64,000 nucleotides of DNA, taken from contig NZ_KB892863.1 of the NCBI RefSeq assembly GCF_000373965.1, positions 124,001-188,000 of the forward strand, in the 5' to 3' direction. Below the pieces are notes generated by a model. That model saw only the letters and a list, made by a program, of their open reading frames with translations. It was not told where the DNA came from and searched no databases. Positions 16,805-27,713 of this stretch are shown here, piece after piece. This DNA is from Uliginosibacterium gangwonense DSM 18521. GTDB taxonomy: Bacteria; Pseudomonadota; Gammaproteobacteria; Burkholderiales; Rhodocyclaceae. The stretch's first letter is position 1. Each line of letters opens with the position of its first letter. The translations under genes and the position numbers were made by a program.

Positions 16805-19800
16805 ATGCCCAAGCGGACAGACATTCAATCCATTCTCATCATCGGCGCTGGCCCGATCATCATCGGCCAGGCGTGTGAGTTCGACTATTCCGGCGCCCAG
16901 GCCTGCAAGGCGCTGCGTGACGAGGGTTACAAGGTCATTCTGGTCAACAGCAATCCGGCCACGATCATGACTGACCCCAATATGGCCGATGTGACATACA
17001 TCGAACCCCTCACTTGGCAGGTGCTCGAACGTATCATCGAGAAGGAGCGTCCGGATGCCGTGCTGCCGACCATGGGCGGGCAGACTGCGCTGAACTGTGC
17101 TTTGGACCTGTGGCACCACGGCGTGCTGGAAAAATACAAGGTGGAGCTGATCGGTGCTACGCCGGAAGCCATCGACAAAGCTGAAGATCGTCAGAAATTC
17201 AAGCAGGCCATGGGAAAGATCGGGCTGGAATCAGCCCGTTCTGGGATCGCTCACAGCATGGAAGAGGCTCTGGCCGTGCAGGCCCAGGTCGGATTCCCTG
17301 CAATTATCCGTCCGTCCTTCACAATGGGCGGCACGGGGGGCGGGATTGCCTACAACATTGAGGAATTCAACGAGATCTGTACGCGTGGCTTGGATCTGTC
17401 GCCTACACGCGAGCTGTTGATCGAAGAATCCTTGCTGGGTTGGAAAGAGTTCGAGATGGAAGTCGTGCGTGACAAGCACGACAATTGCATCATCATCTGT
17501 TCTATCGAAAACCTTGATCCGATGGGCGTGCACACGGGGGACTCGATCACGATCGCTCCGGCGCAGACCTTGACCGACAAGGAATACCAGATCATGCGGA
17601 ACGCCTCGATTGCGGTATTGCGTGAAATTGGTGTGGATACCGGGGGCTCCAACGTTCAGTTTGCGGTCAATCCCAAGGATGGCCGCCTGATCGTCATCGA
17701 AATGAACCCACGTGTGTCTCGCTCTTCGGCGCTGGCCTCCAAGGCAACTGGTTTCCCGATTGCCAAGGTGGCCGCCAAGCTGGCGGTGGGCTTTACGCTG
17801 GATGAATTGAAGAACGACATTACCGGTGGCGTGACGCCGGCATCGTTCGAGCCTTCGATTGACTATATCGTCACCAAGGTGCCGCGCTTTGCGTTCGAAA
17901 AATTCCCGCAAGCCAATAGCCGCCTGACGACCCAGATGAAGTCGGTGGGCGAAGTGATGGCCATTGGCCGTACCTTCCAGGAGTCTTTCCAGAAAGCCTT
18001 GCGTGGCCTGGAAGTGGGCTCTTATGGCTTGGATGAGATTGAGTGTGACCGCGAAGAGCTTGAGCTGGAACTCGCCAACCCTGGCTCGCAACGCATCTGG
18101 TACGTGGGGCAGGCGTTCCGTGAAGGCTTGAGCCAGCGTGAGTTGCATCAACTGACCAAGATTGATCCGTGGTTCCTGGCACAGATCGAAGATATTGTTC
18201 GCAGCGAAAAGAATCTGGTTGGCCGCTCACTGAAGAGCCTGGACGCCAATGCCTTGCGCGCACTCAAGCGCAAGGGCTTCTCTGACCGCCGCCTGGCCAA
18301 GCTGTTAGCAACAGATGAAACTGCCGTGCGTCTGCACCGCCGCAGCACTGGGGTTCGTCCGGTGTACAAGCGTGTGGATACCTGTGCGGCAGAATTCGCG
18401 TCCAATACGGCTTATATGTATTCCAGTTACGAAGAGGAATGCGAAGCCCAGCCCAGCGACAAAAAGAAGATCATGGTTTTGGGCGGCGGCCCGAACCGTA
18501 TCGGTCAAGGGATTGAGTTTGACTACTGCTGCGTGCATGCGGCTTTGGCCATGCGTGAAGATGGCTATGAAACGATCATGGTCAACTGCAACCCCGAGAC
18601 CGTGTCGACCGACTATGACACATCGGATCGCCTTTACTTCGAACCGCTGACCCTGGAAGACATCCTGGAAATCGTTGCGGTTGAAAAGCCGCTAGGCGTG
18701 ATCGTGCAGTTTGGTGGGCAGACCCCGCTCAAGCACGCCCGCGAGCTGGAAGCTAATGGCGTGCCTATCATCGGCACCAGCCCGGACATGATTGATGCGG
18801 CGGAAGACCGCGAGCGTTTCCAGAAGCTGCTTAACGATCTGGGCCTGCGTCAGCCCCCTAACCGTACCGCACGGACCGAGGTGGATGCGATTCGTCTTGC
18901 AGCCGAAATCGGCTACCCACTGGTGGTGCGCCCCAGCTATGTGCTAGGTGGCCGGGCTATGGAAATCGTCCACGAACAAAAAGATCTTGAGCGCTACATG
19001 CGTGACGCGATCAAGGTTTCGAATGATTCACCGGTATTGCTGGATCGCTTCCTCAATGATGCGACCGAGATTGATGTGGATGCCTTGTCTGACGGCACCC
19101 AGGTGATGATCGGCGGGATCATGCAGCACATTGAGCAAGCCGGTGTTCACTCAGGTGATTCGGCCTGTTCGCTGCCGCCTTACACGCTGTCCAAGCCTTT
19201 GCAGGATGAATTGCGTCGTCAGACCGAGCTGATGGCGCGTGCCCTGAGCGTGGTGGGGCTGATGAACGTTCAGTTCGCCATCCAGGGGGAGACTGTGTAT
19301 GTGCTTGAAGTGAACCCACGTGCTTCACGTACTGTACCGTTTGTGTCCAAGGCTTGCTCCTTGCCGCTGGCAAAGATTGCCGCCCGTTGCATGGCAGGGC
19401 AGAGTCTTGCTTCGCAAGGTGTGAAGGGGGAGATCATTCCGCCTTACTATTCGGTGAAGGAAGCCGTATTCCCCTTTAACAAATTCCCTGGTGTGGATAC
19501 CATTCTGGGGCCGGAAATGAAGTCAACGGGTGAGGTCATGGGGGTTGGCAAGACTTTTGCCGAAGCCTTTGTGAAGAGCCAATTGGCTGCGGGTACACGT
19601 CTGCCTTCGTCGGGGACTGCCTTTATCAGTGTCAAGCAGTCAGACCGGGCCAAGTCCGTTGATGTCGCTCGTGAGTTGCTTGACCTGGGTTTCAAGGTTG
19701 TGGCCACCAAGGGAACTACGGCCTATTTCCATGAAGCCGGGCTGACAGCTATCACCGCAGTGAACAAGGTGATGGAAGGTCGTCCGCACATTGTTGATAT

Positions 19801-20014
19801 GATCAAGAACAACGAGATTTCCTTGGTCATCAATACGGTGGAAGAGCGCCGCCAAGCGATTGTTGATTCGCGCTCTATCCGCACCAGTGCGCTGGCTGCC
19901 AAGGTGACCGTGTTTACCACGATCGAGGGGGCACGTGCCGCCTGTATGGGCATTCGCCATATGAATGAACTTGAACCTTATGCGTTGCAAGAGTTGCACG
20001 CACAGTTGAATTAA
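16805..20014 (+). CDS. carB: Carbamoyl-phosphate synthase large subunit
   Basis: A protein of 1069 residues, the expected length. It has two homologous ATP-grasp halves, each opening with a nucleotide-binding loop ([19 protein letters not shown] near residue 12; [19 protein letters not shown] near 560) and containing [16 protein letters not shown] or [16 protein letters not shown]-terminal MGS-like allosteric domain occupies the last 130 residues ([14 protein letters not shown]). I chose the ATG at 16805 ([14 protein letters not shown]) because the family starts there; the upstream open frame is not conserved in character. It forms the heterodimer with CarA. Confidence 0.98.
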   Translation: MPKRTDIQSILIIGAGPIIIGQACEFDYSGAQACKALRDEGYKVILVNSNPATIMTDPNMADVTYIEPLTWQVLERIIEKERPDAVLPTMGGQTALNCALDLWHHGVLEKYKVELIGATPEAIDKAEDRQKFKQAMGKIGLESARSGIAHSMEEALAVQAQVGFPAIIRPSFTMGGTGGGIAYNIEEFNEICTRGLDLSPTRELLIEESLLGWKEFEMEVVRDKHDNCIIICSIENLDPMGVHTGDSITIAPAQTLTDKEYQIMRNASIAVLREIGVDTGGSNVQFAVNPKDGRLIVIEMNPRVSRSSALASKATGFPIAKVAAKLAVGFTLDELKNDITGGVTPASFEPSIDYIVTKVPRFAFEKFPQANSRLTTQMKSVGEVMAIGRTFQESFQKALRGLEVGSYGLDEIECDREELELELANPGSQRIWYVGQAFREGLSQRELHQLTKIDPWFLAQIEDIVRSEKNLVGRSLKSLDANALRALKRKGFSDRRLAKLLATDETAVRLHRRSTGVRPVYKRVDTCAAEFASNTAYMYSSYEEECEAQPSDKKKIMVLGGGPNRIGQGIEFDYCCVHAALAMREDGYETIMVNCNPETVSTDYDTSDRLYFEPLTLEDILEIVAVEKPLGVIVQFGGQTPLKHARELEANGVPIIGTSPDMIDAAEDRERFQKLLNDLGLRQPPNRTARTEVDAIRLAAEIGYPLVVRPSYVLGGRAMEIVHEQKDLERYMRDAIKVSNDSPVLLDRFLNDATEIDVDALSDGTQVMIGGIMQHIEQAGVHSGDSACSLPPYTLSKPLQDELRRQTELMARALSVVGLMNVQFAIQGETVYVLEVNPRASRTVPFVSKACSLPLAKIAARCMAGQSLASQGVKGEIIPPYYSVKEAVFPFNKFPGVDTILGPEMKSTGEVMGVGKTFAEAFVKSQLAAGTRLPSSGTAFISVKQSDRAKSVDVARELLDLGFKVVATKGTTAYFHEAGLTAITAVNKVMEGRPHIVDMIKNNEISLVINTVEERRQAIVDSRSIRTSALAAKVTVFTTIEGARAACMGIRHMNELEPYALQELHAQLN

Positions 20015-20022
20015 GAACAGCA

Positions 20023-20499
20023 ATGATCAAGACTCCTTTAACTAAAAACGGTGCCGAGCAACTGCGTGCAGAGCTTCATCGCCTCAAGACGGTTGAGCGT
20101 CCCAGCGTGATTGCAGCCATCGCTGAGGCACGCTCGCACGGCGATTTGTCCGAAAACGCGGAATACGACGCAGCCAAGGAACGCCAGGGCTTTGTTGAGG
20201 GGCGTATTGCCGAGGTCGAATCCAAGCTTTCCACGGCCCAGATCATTGATCCGGCATTGTTGGATGCCGATGGCCGTTGCGTCTTTGGTGCCACGATTGA
20301 CCTGGAAGATTTGGATTCTGGCGCCCGCGTGGTCTATCAGATCGTGGGTGAAGACGAAGCGGACCTCAAGAGCGGCAAAGTTTCGGTCAGCTCTCCCATC
20401 GCTCGCGCCTTGATCGGCAAGTTTGCCGGGGATGTGGCGGAAGTTCAGGCTCCGGGCGGCGTGCGCGAATACGAAGTCATTGACGTGCGTTACATCTGA
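20023..20499 (+). CDS. greA: Transcription elongation factor GreA
   Basis: A 158-residue protein. The N-terminal coiled coil carries the conserved [20 protein letters not shown] and [19 protein letters not shown] segments; the acidic tip residues D and E that reach the RNA polymerase active site lie there. The C-terminal FKBP-like domain ends [14 protein letters not shown] in style (here [18 protein letters not shown]). It stimulates cleavage of backtracked transcripts. It starts 8 bases after carB and overlaps the next start by one base (TGATG), so it is read with the carAB message or from an internal promoter. Confidence 0.98.
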   Translation: MIKTPLTKNGAEQLRAELHRLKTVERPSVIAAIAEARSHGDLSENAEYDAAKERQGFVEGRIAEVESKLSTAQIIDPALLDADGRCVFGATIDLEDLDSGARVVYQIVGEDEADLKSGKVSVSSPIARALIGKFAGDVAEVQAPGGVREYEVIDVRYI

Positions 20500-20954
20500 T
20501 GAGCCGCGTTGCCGAATATCTCTTTGCTTTGGCGGTCACCCTTTGGGTGGGCGCACTGTGGGCGATCGGTTATATTTCGGCGCCAGTGCTCTTCAATGTA
20601 TTGAGTGACCACAACCTGGCTGGGACCATTGCAGGGCAGCAGTTTGGAATTGTTGCCTGGCTTGGGGTCGGCTGCGCGCTTTACCTGATGGGCTTTTTGT
20701 TTGCCAGAGAAGGTTTGGCTGCGTTTAAGACACTTGCCTTGTGGTTGATTCTGCTGATGTTTGTGCTGACTTTGGCAGGGCACTTTGGTATTGAGCCTAT
20801 TCTCAGCCATTTGCGTCAGGAAGCCATGCCCCGGCAGGTGATGGAGAGTGTGTTTCGAGATCGCTTTGCCACATGGCACGGAATTGCCAGTGTGCTATAC
20901 CTCATCCAGAGTGTGCTGGGTGTTGCATTGGTGACCCAGGTTTTCAAGCGCTGA
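20499..20954 (+). CDS. DUF4149 inner-membrane protein
   Basis: A 151-residue protein with four hydrophobic helices. The opening YLFALAVTLWVGALWAIGYI and PVLFNVLSDHNLAGTIAGQQF, together with a C-terminal RDRFATWHGIASVLYLIQS, fit the DUF4149 (TMEM205-like) family. The function is unknown. The ATG shares one base with the greA stop, so translation is coupled. A strong bidirectional hairpin terminator follows 13 bases after the stop. The gene sits in this place in many betaproteobacteria. Confidence 0.88.
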   Translation: MSRVAEYLFALAVTLWVGALWAIGYISAPVLFNVLSDHNLAGTIAGQQFGIVAWLGVGCALYLMGFLFAREGLAAFKTLALWLILLMFVLTLAGHFGIEPILSHLRQEAMPRQVMESVFRDRFATWHGIASVLYLIQSVLGVALVTQVFKR

Positions 20955-20967
20955 AAAACAGGCATGC

Positions 20968-21001
20968 AAAAAAGGCGGGCCAGCTTGGCTCCGCCTTTTT
21001 T
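20968..21001. terminator. Bidirectional terminator between DUF4149 gene and yhbY
   Basis: An A-rich arm with GGCGG pairs with CCGCC and a T-run: AAAAAAGGCGG on the left, CCGCCTTTTTT on the right, with a loop of about 12 bases. It can end transcription from both the greA side and the convergent yhbY gene. Confidence 0.88.
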
Positions 21002-21018
21002 AGCTTATGGCGTAAGGT

Positions 21019-21489
21019 TTAGCGTGCGCTTTTGCGCAGGCGACCACTGCCCGCTGCGGGTTTGCGATAGCGTGGGGCCGGGGCGCCAACCAGCGCTTTG
21101 CGCGGTGCGTTCGCTGTGGTGGGGCGGCCTGGGCGAAGGTTGAAAGAAGGCTCTTGGGCAACCAGCTTGCGGCCACGCGCAGGTTTTGCTGCGGTATTGG
21201 GGCGTTCAACATGCAGTTCTGGATTGGGGCGATAGACCACCAGCAGTTTGCCGATGCTTTGGATCGCCACACAGCCAAGCTGGCTGCAGGTTTCAGCAAG
21301 GTAGGCGGCACGGGCTTCGCGGTCGTCACCATAAACCCGGATCTTGATCAGCTCATGAGATTTAAGGGCCGCATCGATTTCCTTGAGCACAGAAGCGCTC
21401 AGGCCATTGCCAGCTATGCTGACGACAGGGTGCAGGTGGTGGGCTTGGGCGCGTAGCTCGCGTCGCTCAATGGGAGTAAGTTCTAACAT
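21019..21489 (-). CDS. yhbY: YhbY-family ribosome-assembly RNA-binding protein
   Basis: A 156-residue protein. Residues 1-95 are the CRM RNA-binding domain: [46 protein letters not shown] and [14 protein letters not shown]. The C-terminal 60 residues are basic, proline-rich and probably disordered; this tail is longer than in E. coli YhbY. The protein binds pre-50S particles. Two adjacent ATGs (21492, 21489) follow AAGGAA; the second gives better spacing. It diverges from rlmE with about 40 bases between, a pairing that makes sense for ribosome maturation. Confidence 0.9.
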   Translation of the reverse strand: MLELTPIERRELRAQAHHLHPVVSIAGNGLSASVLKEIDAALKSHELIKIRVYGDDREARAAYLAETCSQLGCVAIQSIGKLLVVYRPNPELHVERPNTAAKPARGRKLVAQEPSFNLRPGRPTTANAPRKALVGAPAPRYRKPAAGSGRLRKSAR

Positions 21490-21531
21490 CATGATTCCTT
21501 TTCTAAACCGCGATTTTATCCGTTCCTGACC

Positions 21532-22155
21532 ATGAAGCGTAGTAAATCCAGTAAAGCATGGATGCAAGAGCATCTGACGGACCAATGGGTACAGAAGGCC
21601 AAAGCCGAAGGATACCGCTCTCGCGCGGTTTTCAAGCTTTTGGAGATTGATAAAAAAGATCGCTTGCTCAAGCCTGGAATGGTTGTGGCCGAATTGGGCG
21701 CGGCACCAGGTTCCTGGTCGCAGGTTGTAGCACCCCGCTTGCGTCCTGGTGGGCAATTGTTCGCGCTGGATATTCTGCCGATGGAGCCTGTGCCAGAGGT
21801 GATCTTCCTGGAAGGAGACTTCAGGGAGGAGTCGGTTTTGTCGGAATTTGAGCGTTTGTTAAATGGTCGGGTTGTGGACCTTGTACTTTCTGACATGGCC
21901 CCCAATATATCGGGCATTGCCTCCAGCGATGAGGGGCGGATGATGCACTTGGCCGAGTTAGCCCTGGATTTTTCCGTCAATCATCTGCGCCCAGGGGGCA
22001 ACATGCTGATCAAGGTCTTTCAAGGCTCCGGATTCATGGAGTATAGGACCGCAATGCAGAAGATTTTCCGTACTGTTGCTGCGCGCAAGCCTGAAGCATC
22101 GCGGGATCGAAGTGCAGAAGTGTACCTTCTTGGCTTGGACAAGAAGCAGGTATGA
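21532..22155 (+). CDS. rlmE: 23S rRNA 2'-O-methyltransferase RlmE (FtsJ/RrmJ)
   Basis: A 207-residue SAM-dependent methyltransferase. It has the N-terminal [34 protein letters not shown] with the catalytic lysine of the K-D-K-E tetrad, the SAM loop [13 protein letters not shown] near residue 60, the catalytic Asp in VLSDMAPN near 122, and the catalytic Lys in [11 protein letters not shown] near 162. It methylates U2552 of 23S rRNA late in 50S assembly. It precedes ftsH by about 107 bases, the common rlmE-ftsH order, where both are often heat-inducible. Confidence 0.97.
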   Translation: MKRSKSSKAWMQEHLTDQWVQKAKAEGYRSRAVFKLLEIDKKDRLLKPGMVVAELGAAPGSWSQVVAPRLRPGGQLFALDILPMEPVPEVIFLEGDFREESVLSEFERLLNGRVVDLVLSDMAPNISGIASSDEGRMMHLAELALDFSVNHLRPGGNMLIKVFQGSGFMEYRTAMQKIFRTVAARKPEASRDRSAEVYLLGLDKKQV

Positions 22156-22262
22156 TGTAGGGGATCTATCAGGCTGATTGTTTGCAGACGGGAACGTTCG
22201 TCTCTAGAATCGGTCTGTAGCCATGTATTTCCGGAATTTTGCCGGAGTGAATTGGAGTTGCC

Positions 22263-24149
22263 TTGAACAACGTATTCAAAAATCTTGCAATCTGGTTGGT
22301 GATCGGCGTTGTGCTGATTACCGTCTTTAACCAGTTTAATAATCGCCAGGCTGCCCAGAACACGGTGGAATACTCGCAGTTTATGGAGGACGCCAAGGCG
22401 GGCCGTATCTCCAAGGCCGTGGTGGATGTTCAGAGACGCGTTGTTGTGGCGACAACATCGGATAACCGCCAGATTACTGTCAATACTCCGTCTGATCTTT
22501 GGATGGTGGGTGATCTGATGAGATATGGGGTGCAGGTTGCATCCAAGCCAGAGGAAGAGCAATCCTGGCTGATGAGCGCACTGCTGCAAATGTTGCCTTT
22601 GTTGCTCTTGGTGGGGGTGTGGATTTTCTTCATGCGCCAGATGCAAGGAGGCGGGCGCGGTGGTGCCTTCTCCTTCGGTAAGAGCAAAGCCCGCATGTTG
22701 GATGAGTCAGCAAACTCGGTGAATTTCGCGGATGTTGCAGGGTGTGACGAAGCCAAGGAAGAGGTGGCCGAACTGGTCGACTTCCTGCGCGATCCTTCAA
22801 AATTCCAGAAGCTTGGTGGCCGTATCCCCAAAGGCGTGCTGATGGTGGGCTCTCCGGGTACAGGTAAAACCCTGTTGGCCAAAGCTATTGCAGGCGAAGC
22901 CAAGGTCCCCTTCTTCAGCATTTCCGGCTCGGATTTTGTGGAAATGTTTGTCGGTGTGGGCGCGGCCCGTGTGCGCGACATGTTTGAGCAAGCCAAGAAG
23001 CACGCGCCTTGCATCATATTTATTGACGAAATTGACGCGGTCGGTCGCCAGCGTGGTGCCGGGCTGGGTGGCGGCAATGATGAGCGCGAACAAACCCTTA
23101 ACCAGTTGCTGGTTGAAATGGATGGCTTTGAAGGGCAGACAGGGGTGATCGTGATTGCTGCGACCAACCGCCCGGACGTCCTTGACCCGGCTTTGCTGCG
23201 CCCTGGTCGTTTTGACCGTCAGGTGACGGTGCCGTTGCCAGATATCCGTGGCCGTGAGCAGATTCTCAAAGTGCACATGCGCAAGGTTCCCATTGCACCC
23301 GATGTTGATCCGAATGTTTTGGCGCGAGGCACCCCTGGCATGGCGGGGGCGGATCTAGCCAACCTCGTCAACGAGGCGGCTTTGTTCGCAGCGCGTGGCA
23401 ACAAGCGTTTGGTCGATATGGACGACTTCGAGCGCGCCAAGGACAAGATCTTCATGGGCGCAGAACGCAAGTCCATGGTGATTACGCCTGAGGACAAGAA
23501 GAAAACCTCATATCATGAGTCCGGGCACGCCATCGTTGGGTATCTGTTGCCTGGTTGCGACCCGGTCCACAAGGTGAGTGTCATTCCTCGTGGCCGTGCG
23601 CTAGGAGTGACGCTGTCGTTGCCGGAAATTGATCGCTTCAGCTTGTATCAGGATCAGATGTTGGCACAGATCAGCATGCTGTTTGGTGGCCGTGTTGCCG
23701 AGGAAATCTTTGTCGGGAACGTATCGACGGGTGCTTCAAATGACTTTGAGCGTGCAACGGCCATTGCCCGTGACATGGTGACCCGTTACGGCATGTCCGA
23801 AGTGCTTGGTCCCATGGTGTATGCCGAAAATGATGGGGAAGTATTCCTGGGGCGTTCTGTGACGACGCACAAGAATGTATCTGAGGCGACCATGCAAAAG
23901 GTCGATGCAGAGATCCGCCGTATTTTGGATACGCAGTATGCGTTGGCAACCAAGCTGCTGAAAGAAAATGCTGACAAGGTCGAAGCCATGACTGCAGCAT
24001 TGCTGGAGTGGGAGACCATTGATGCAGACCAGATCAAGGACATCATGGAAGGCCGTACTCCACGTTCTCCCAAGTCCTTGGCGGGGGTCGCTCCCAAGCG
24101 TAGCGACGATAGTGGGCCACAGCCCAACGCTCCCGCGCCAGTAGCCTGA
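22263..24149 (+). CDS. ftsH: ATP-dependent zinc metalloprotease FtsH
   Basis: A 628-residue membrane AAA+ protease starting at TTG. Membrane helices lie at about residues 5-22 and 100-120, flanking the small periplasmic domain. The AAA+ domain has Walker [18 protein letters not shown] near 200, Walker [12 protein letters not shown] near 256 and the second region of homology [20 protein letters not shown]. The zinc site is HESGHAIVG near 420, with a third ligand downstream. It degrades unstable cytosolic and misfolded membrane proteins. The C-terminal tail is proline-rich. A terminator hairpin follows. No ATG gives a better start, and TTG is common for this gene. Confidence 0.97.
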   Translation: MNNVFKNLAIWLVIGVVLITVFNQFNNRQAAQNTVEYSQFMEDAKAGRISKAVVDVQRRVVVATTSDNRQITVNTPSDLWMVGDLMRYGVQVASKPEEEQSWLMSALLQMLPLLLLVGVWIFFMRQMQGGGRGGAFSFGKSKARMLDESANSVNFADVAGCDEAKEEVAELVDFLRDPSKFQKLGGRIPKGVLMVGSPGTGKTLLAKAIAGEAKVPFFSISGSDFVEMFVGVGAARVRDMFEQAKKHAPCIIFIDEIDAVGRQRGAGLGGGNDEREQTLNQLLVEMDGFEGQTGVIVIAATNRPDVLDPALLRPGRFDRQVTVPLPDIRGREQILKVHMRKVPIAPDVDPNVLARGTPGMAGADLANLVNEAALFAARGNKRLVDMDDFERAKDKIFMGAERKSMVITPEDKKKTSYHESGHAIVGYLLPGCDPVHKVSVIPRGRALGVTLSLPEIDRFSLYQDQMLAQISMLFGGRVAEEIFVGNVSTGASNDFERATAIARDMVTRYGMSEVLGPMVYAENDGEVFLGRSVTTHKNVSEATMQKVDAEIRRILDTQYALATKLLKENADKVEAMTAALLEWETIDADQIKDIMEGRTPRSPKSLAGVAPKRSDDSGPQPNAPAPVA

Positions 24150-24169
24150 GCCTGTCTGCTTTTGTCGCC

Positions 24170-24199
24170 AAGGCCCCGCAGATGCGGGGCCTTTTCTTT
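24170..24199 (+). terminator. Rho-independent terminator after ftsH
   Basis: AAGGCCCCGC and GCGGGGCCTT form a 10-bp stem with a 4-base AGAT loop, followed by TTCTTT. folP starts 18 bases later and so may need its own promoter or read-through. Confidence 0.88.
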
Positions 24200-24216
24200 A
24201 CGGATGAGGATGCTTT

Positions 24217-25068
24217 ATGTCGGTTCCCTCTTTGTGGCGGTGTGGGCGCTATACGCTCAGCTTTGATGTGCCCGCCATCATGGCCATCATCAATGTGACG
24301 CCAGACTCATTTTCAGGCGATGGTTTGTCTGGTTCTCGTGATGCAGCCATGTGTCAGGGAGAGGCTGCCATACGAGAGGGTGCGGCGATTCTTGATCTGG
24401 GGGGCGAATCTACGCGTCCTGGGTCTGAATCGGTGCCAGTACAGGAAGAACTGGATCGAGTCATGCCTGCGCTTGAGGCTTTGGTCTCGCTCGGAGTGCC
24501 TGTTTCGGTGGATACCGTCAAGCCTGAGGTGATGCAGGCAGCTATTCGGGCTGGGGCTGCGATCATTAATGATATCAATGCGCTGCGTGCTCCTGGTGCG
24601 GAACAGCTTGTGGCCCAAAGCGACGTCGGGGTGTGTCTCATGCATATGCAGGGCGCACCGCGTAGCATGCAGGTGGCGCCCCAGTATCAAGATGTGGTCA
24701 AGGAAGTGGAGGCATTCCTTCAGGAGCGCTGTGCAGCTTTGATGGCACAAGGGGTTGCGGCAGATCGACTTTGTGTCGATCCAGGTTTTGGTTTTGGCAA
24801 AACTTTGGAACACAATCTGCAATTGTTTAAAGCCCTGCCTGAATTATGTGCAAGGCGTTGGCCTGTGCTAGTGGGGGTATCGCGCAAAACCATGTTGGGC
24901 AAGCTGACCGGGCGGGATGTCAACCAGCGTGTCTTTGCGGGGGCTACGGCTGCCGTGTTGGCTGCGCAGCGTGGGGCGGCCATTTTGCGGGTACATGATG
25001 TGGCGGCAACGCGGGACGCGTTGTCTGTCTGGGCGGCCATTGAGCGGGATCGCATCAACGCCTATTGA
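24217..25068 (+). CDS. folP: Dihydropteroate synthase
   Basis: A 283-residue TIM-barrel enzyme of folate synthesis that joins pterin pyrophosphate and p-aminobenzoate. Visible signatures are IMAIINVTPDSFSGDG near residue 28, the pABA/pyrophosphate loop DLGGESTRPGSESV near 62, VDTVKPEVMQAA, INDINALRAPGAEQL, HMQGAPRSMQ, DPGFGFGKTLEHN and VGVSRKTMLG. All are complete. The gene precedes glmM by 59 bases, the widely conserved ftsH-folP-glmM order. Confidence 0.97.
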   Translation: MSVPSLWRCGRYTLSFDVPAIMAIINVTPDSFSGDGLSGSRDAAMCQGEAAIREGAAILDLGGESTRPGSESVPVQEELDRVMPALEALVSLGVPVSVDTVKPEVMQAAIRAGAAIINDINALRAPGAEQLVAQSDVGVCLMHMQGAPRSMQVAPQYQDVVKEVEAFLQERCAALMAQGVAADRLCVDPGFGFGKTLEHNLQLFKALPELCARRWPVLVGVSRKTMLGKLTGRDVNQRVFAGATAAVLAAQRGAAILRVHDVAATRDALSVWAAIERDRINAY

Positions 25069-25127
25069 GCATGGGCGGGCGACAAGGCACAATCCGCCAC
25101 CACCATATATAAGAGAGGATCAACCAA

Positions 25128-26483
25128 GTGGCTCGGAGATATTTCGGTACTGATGGTGTGCGTGGGCAGGTTGGCAATAGTCCGATCACCCCCGATTTCG
25201 TCATGCGTCTGGGCTACGCGGCAGGCAAGACTCTGGTGGCGCGCGAACATCTGAAGGAAGGTGAACATCCTGCTGTGCTGATCGGCAAGGACACGCGTAT
25301 TTCGGGCTACATGCTTGAAGCGGCGCTGGAGGCAGGGTTTGCTGCTGCAGGCGTGCATGTGATCCTGGCTGGGCCGATTCCCACGCCAGCGGTGGCCTAT
25401 TTGACGCGTGCCCTGCGTTTGCAGGCAGGCGTGGTGATTTCTGCGTCACACAACCCGTATTATGATAACGGTATTAAGTTTTTCTCTTCCAGCGGTTCAA
25501 AACTGGCTGACGCTGTAGAAGAAGAGATTGAAGCGCATCTGGACGAACCGATGGGATGTGCAGATTCGGCTTCATTGGGCCGTGCCCGACGGATTGACGA
25601 TGCTGCCGGGCGTTATATTGAATTTTGCAAGAGCACCTTCCCGACCGAACTTGACCTGCGTGGTTTGAAGATCGCAGTGGATTGCGCTAACGGTGCGGCG
25701 TATCACATCGCGCCCAAGGTGTTTCATGAGCTGGGTGCCGAGGTGGTCACTGTTGGGGCTGCGCCCAACGGCCTGAATATCAACGATGGGGTGGGTGCCA
25801 CGGTGCCTGAGAGTTTGCGCCAAGCTGTGCTGACACATGGTGCGGATCTGGGAATCGCACTGGACGGCGATGCAGATCGCCTGTTGATGTGCGATCGCAG
25901 TGGCGAACTTTACGACGGCGACAAGCTGCTCTATGTGATTGCTCGTGCCCAGCACAAGGAAGGGCGTTGCAATGGGGTGGTTGGAACCCTTATGAGTAAT
26001 CTGGGGTTTGAGCATGCGCTCAAGCGGCTGGATATCCCATTTTGTCGTGCCAAGGTCGGGGATCGCTACGTACTGGAATTGTTGCACGCCAAAGGCTACA
26101 AGCTGGGTGGCGAGAACTCTGGTCACATCATCTGCCTGGATCGTCATTCTACGGGCGATGGCATTGTCTCATCCCTGCAGGTATTGGCAGCGTTGCGCAC
26201 CCATGGCGAATCCTTGTCCCAAGCCTGTTCTGACCTTGTCTTCTATCCGCAACGTCTGGTCAATGTCCGCATGAATGTCCGCTTTGACTGGTCGGTTGAT
26301 AGCAGCATTGCTGCCGCAGTGCAGGCTGCGGAGGCTGAGTTGGCGGGGACCGGGCGGGTACTCCTTCGCGCTTCTGGCACTGAACCCTTGCTGCGGGTAT
26401 TAGTGGAAGGGCAGAACCGAGATCAGGTTGATATGCTGGCTCGCCGCATTGCGGCGGTCGTGACCAAGTCTTCTGGGCAATAA
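25128..26483 (+). CDS. glmM: Phosphoglucosamine mutase
   Basis: A 451-residue alpha-D-phosphohexomutase starting at GTG with GAGAGG upstream. The start [16 protein letters not shown] is diagnostic. The phospho-serine loop [17 protein letters not shown] lies near residue 104, the metal-binding loop [13 protein letters not shown] near 245, the sugar loop GGENSGHII near 328, and the phosphate-binding loop [15 protein letters not shown] near 420. It converts glucosamine-6-P to glucosamine-1-P for peptidoglycan and LPS precursors. The length is close to the E. coli enzyme. Confidence 0.97.
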   Translation: MARRYFGTDGVRGQVGNSPITPDFVMRLGYAAGKTLVAREHLKEGEHPAVLIGKDTRISGYMLEAALEAGFAAAGVHVILAGPIPTPAVAYLTRALRLQAGVVISASHNPYYDNGIKFFSSSGSKLADAVEEEIEAHLDEPMGCADSASLGRARRIDDAAGRYIEFCKSTFPTELDLRGLKIAVDCANGAAYHIAPKVFHELGAEVVTVGAAPNGLNINDGVGATVPESLRQAVLTHGADLGIALDGDADRLLMCDRSGELYDGDKLLYVIARAQHKEGRCNGVVGTLMSNLGFEHALKRLDIPFCRAKVGDRYVLELLHAKGYKLGGENSGHIICLDRHSTGDGIVSSLQVLAALRTHGESLSQACSDLVFYPQRLVNVRMNVRFDWSVDSSIAAAVQAAEAELAGTGRVLLRASGTEPLLRVLVEGQNRDQVDMLARRIAAVVTKSSGQ

Positions 26484-26532
26484 GCGGCCCAGGAATGGCG
26501 TAATGCACCTGCATGAGCTGTAATTGTGACAG

Positions 26533-26566
26533 TGGTAATGGTTTTGTAACATTCGCGCAATACGAT
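26533..26566 (+). promoter_or_regulatory. Pho-box-like site and -10 element upstream of pstS
   Basis: TGGTAAT (26533-26539), a 4-base spacer and TTGTAAC (26544-26550) have the 11-base period of a PhoB box but only partial match to CTGTCAT repeats. A -10-like TACGAT (26561-26566) lies 10 bases downstream, as in PhoB promoters where the box replaces the -35. It is supported mainly by position ahead of pstS. Confidence 0.4.
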
Positions 26567-26603
26567 GTCTGTGCTTCGTCTCAACCCTTGAGGACTTATC
26601 CAA

Positions 26604-27644
26604 ATGAAGATGATCGTGTTGCGTACTGCCATTGCACTGGCAGCGATGTCTGGCGTTGCTGTTGCCCATGCTGCAGATGTGACGGGTGCAGGTGCTTCTT
26701 TCCCCGCGCCTATCTACGCGAAGTGGGCTGAAGCCTATCAAAAGGCAACGGGTAACCGCATCAACTATCAATCCATCGGCTCCGGTGGCGGCATCAAGCA
26801 AATTCAGGCCAAAACTGTCGATTTCGGCGCGTCCGATATGCCTTTGAAGCCCGAAGAACTGAACAAGGATGGTTTGGTTCAGTTCCCCACCGTGATTGGT
26901 GGCGTGGTGCCTGTTGTGAATCTGGCAGGCGTGAAGCCGGGTGAAATGAAGTTGACTGGCCAAGTGCTGGCCGACATCTACCTGGGCAAGATTACCAAGT
27001 GGAACGATAAGGCGATCAAGGAACTGAACCCGACGCTGAATCTGCCGGATCACGATATCGGTGTGGTACGTCGTGCCGATGGTTCGGGCACTTCCTTTGT
27101 GTTCACCAACTACCTCTCCAAAGTTTCCCCTGAGTGGAAGCAAAAGGTAGGCGAGGGTACTGCACCGCAATGGCCGGTAGGTTTGGGCGGCAAGGGTAAC
27201 GAAGGTGTGTCTGCTTTCGTGCAACGCCTGGCAGGTTCTATTGGTTATGTTGAATTTGCCTACGCCAAGCAGAACAAGCTGACGTACACTCTGGTGCAGA
27301 ATAAGGACAAGAATTTCCCGCAGCCTGATGATCCCACCTTTGCCGCCGCTGCTGCAAAGGCTGACTGGAGCAACAGCTTCTACGAAATTCTGACCGACCA
27401 GGCTGGCAAGGATGCTTGGCCGATCTCCAGCGCGACGTTTATCCTGATGCACAAGAGCCAGGATAAGCCCGCCCAGGGGACCGAAGTTTTGAAATTCTTT
27501 GACTGGGCTTACAAAAACGGTGGCAAGTTGGCGCGGGATCTGGACTACGTTCCCCTGCCTGCGGAAACTGTGAAGCTGATCAGTTCTGCTGCTTGGGCGC
27601 AGATCAAGGACGCTTCTGGTAAATCTGTATTCGCCGCCAAGTAA
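26604..27644 (+). CDS. pstS: Phosphate ABC transporter periplasmic binding protein
   Basis: A 346-residue protein with a signal peptide (VAHA-A cleavage near residue 24). The phosphate-binding loops are visible: [52 protein letters not shown] and GSIGYVEF. It delivers phosphate to PstCA. Expression is probably under PhoB (see the upstream site). It is the first gene of pstSCAB; a stable hairpin lies 37 bases after its stop. Confidence 0.97.
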   Translation: MKMIVLRTAIALAAMSGVAVAHAADVTGAGASFPAPIYAKWAEAYQKATGNRINYQSIGSGGGIKQIQAKTVDFGASDMPLKPEELNKDGLVQFPTVIGGVVPVVNLAGVKPGEMKLTGQVLADIYLGKITKWNDKAIKELNPTLNLPDHDIGVVRRADGSGTSFVFTNYLSKVSPEWKQKVGEGTAPQWPVGLGGKGNEGVSAFVQRLAGSIGYVEFAYAKQNKLTYTLVQNKDKNFPQPDDPTFAAAAAKADWSNSFYEILTDQAGKDAWPISSATFILMHKSQDKPAQGTEVLKFFDWAYKNGGKLARDLDYVPLPAETVKLISSAAWAQIKDASGKSVFAAK

Positions 27645-27680
27645 GCCATGACAATCTCCGTCGAATCGCGCGGAGGTGCT

Positions 27681-27703
27681 TCCGAGGCCGTTTTGGCCTC
27701 GGA
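27681..27703 (+). promoter_or_regulatory. pstS-pstC hairpin overlapping the pstC ribosome-binding site
   Basis: TCCGAGGCC (27681-27689), a GTTTT loop, and GGCCTCGGA (27695-27703) form a perfect 9-bp stem. The GGAGG Shine-Dalgarno of pstC (27701-27705) starts inside the right arm. It can stabilise the pstS message and limit pstC translation, giving more binding protein than permease. Confidence 0.7.
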
Positions 27704-27713
27704 GGATTCCGTT

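Noticed and set aside
17231-18151. A 306-codon minus-strand frame inside carB
   Set aside because: Shadow of the ATP-grasp coding sequence.
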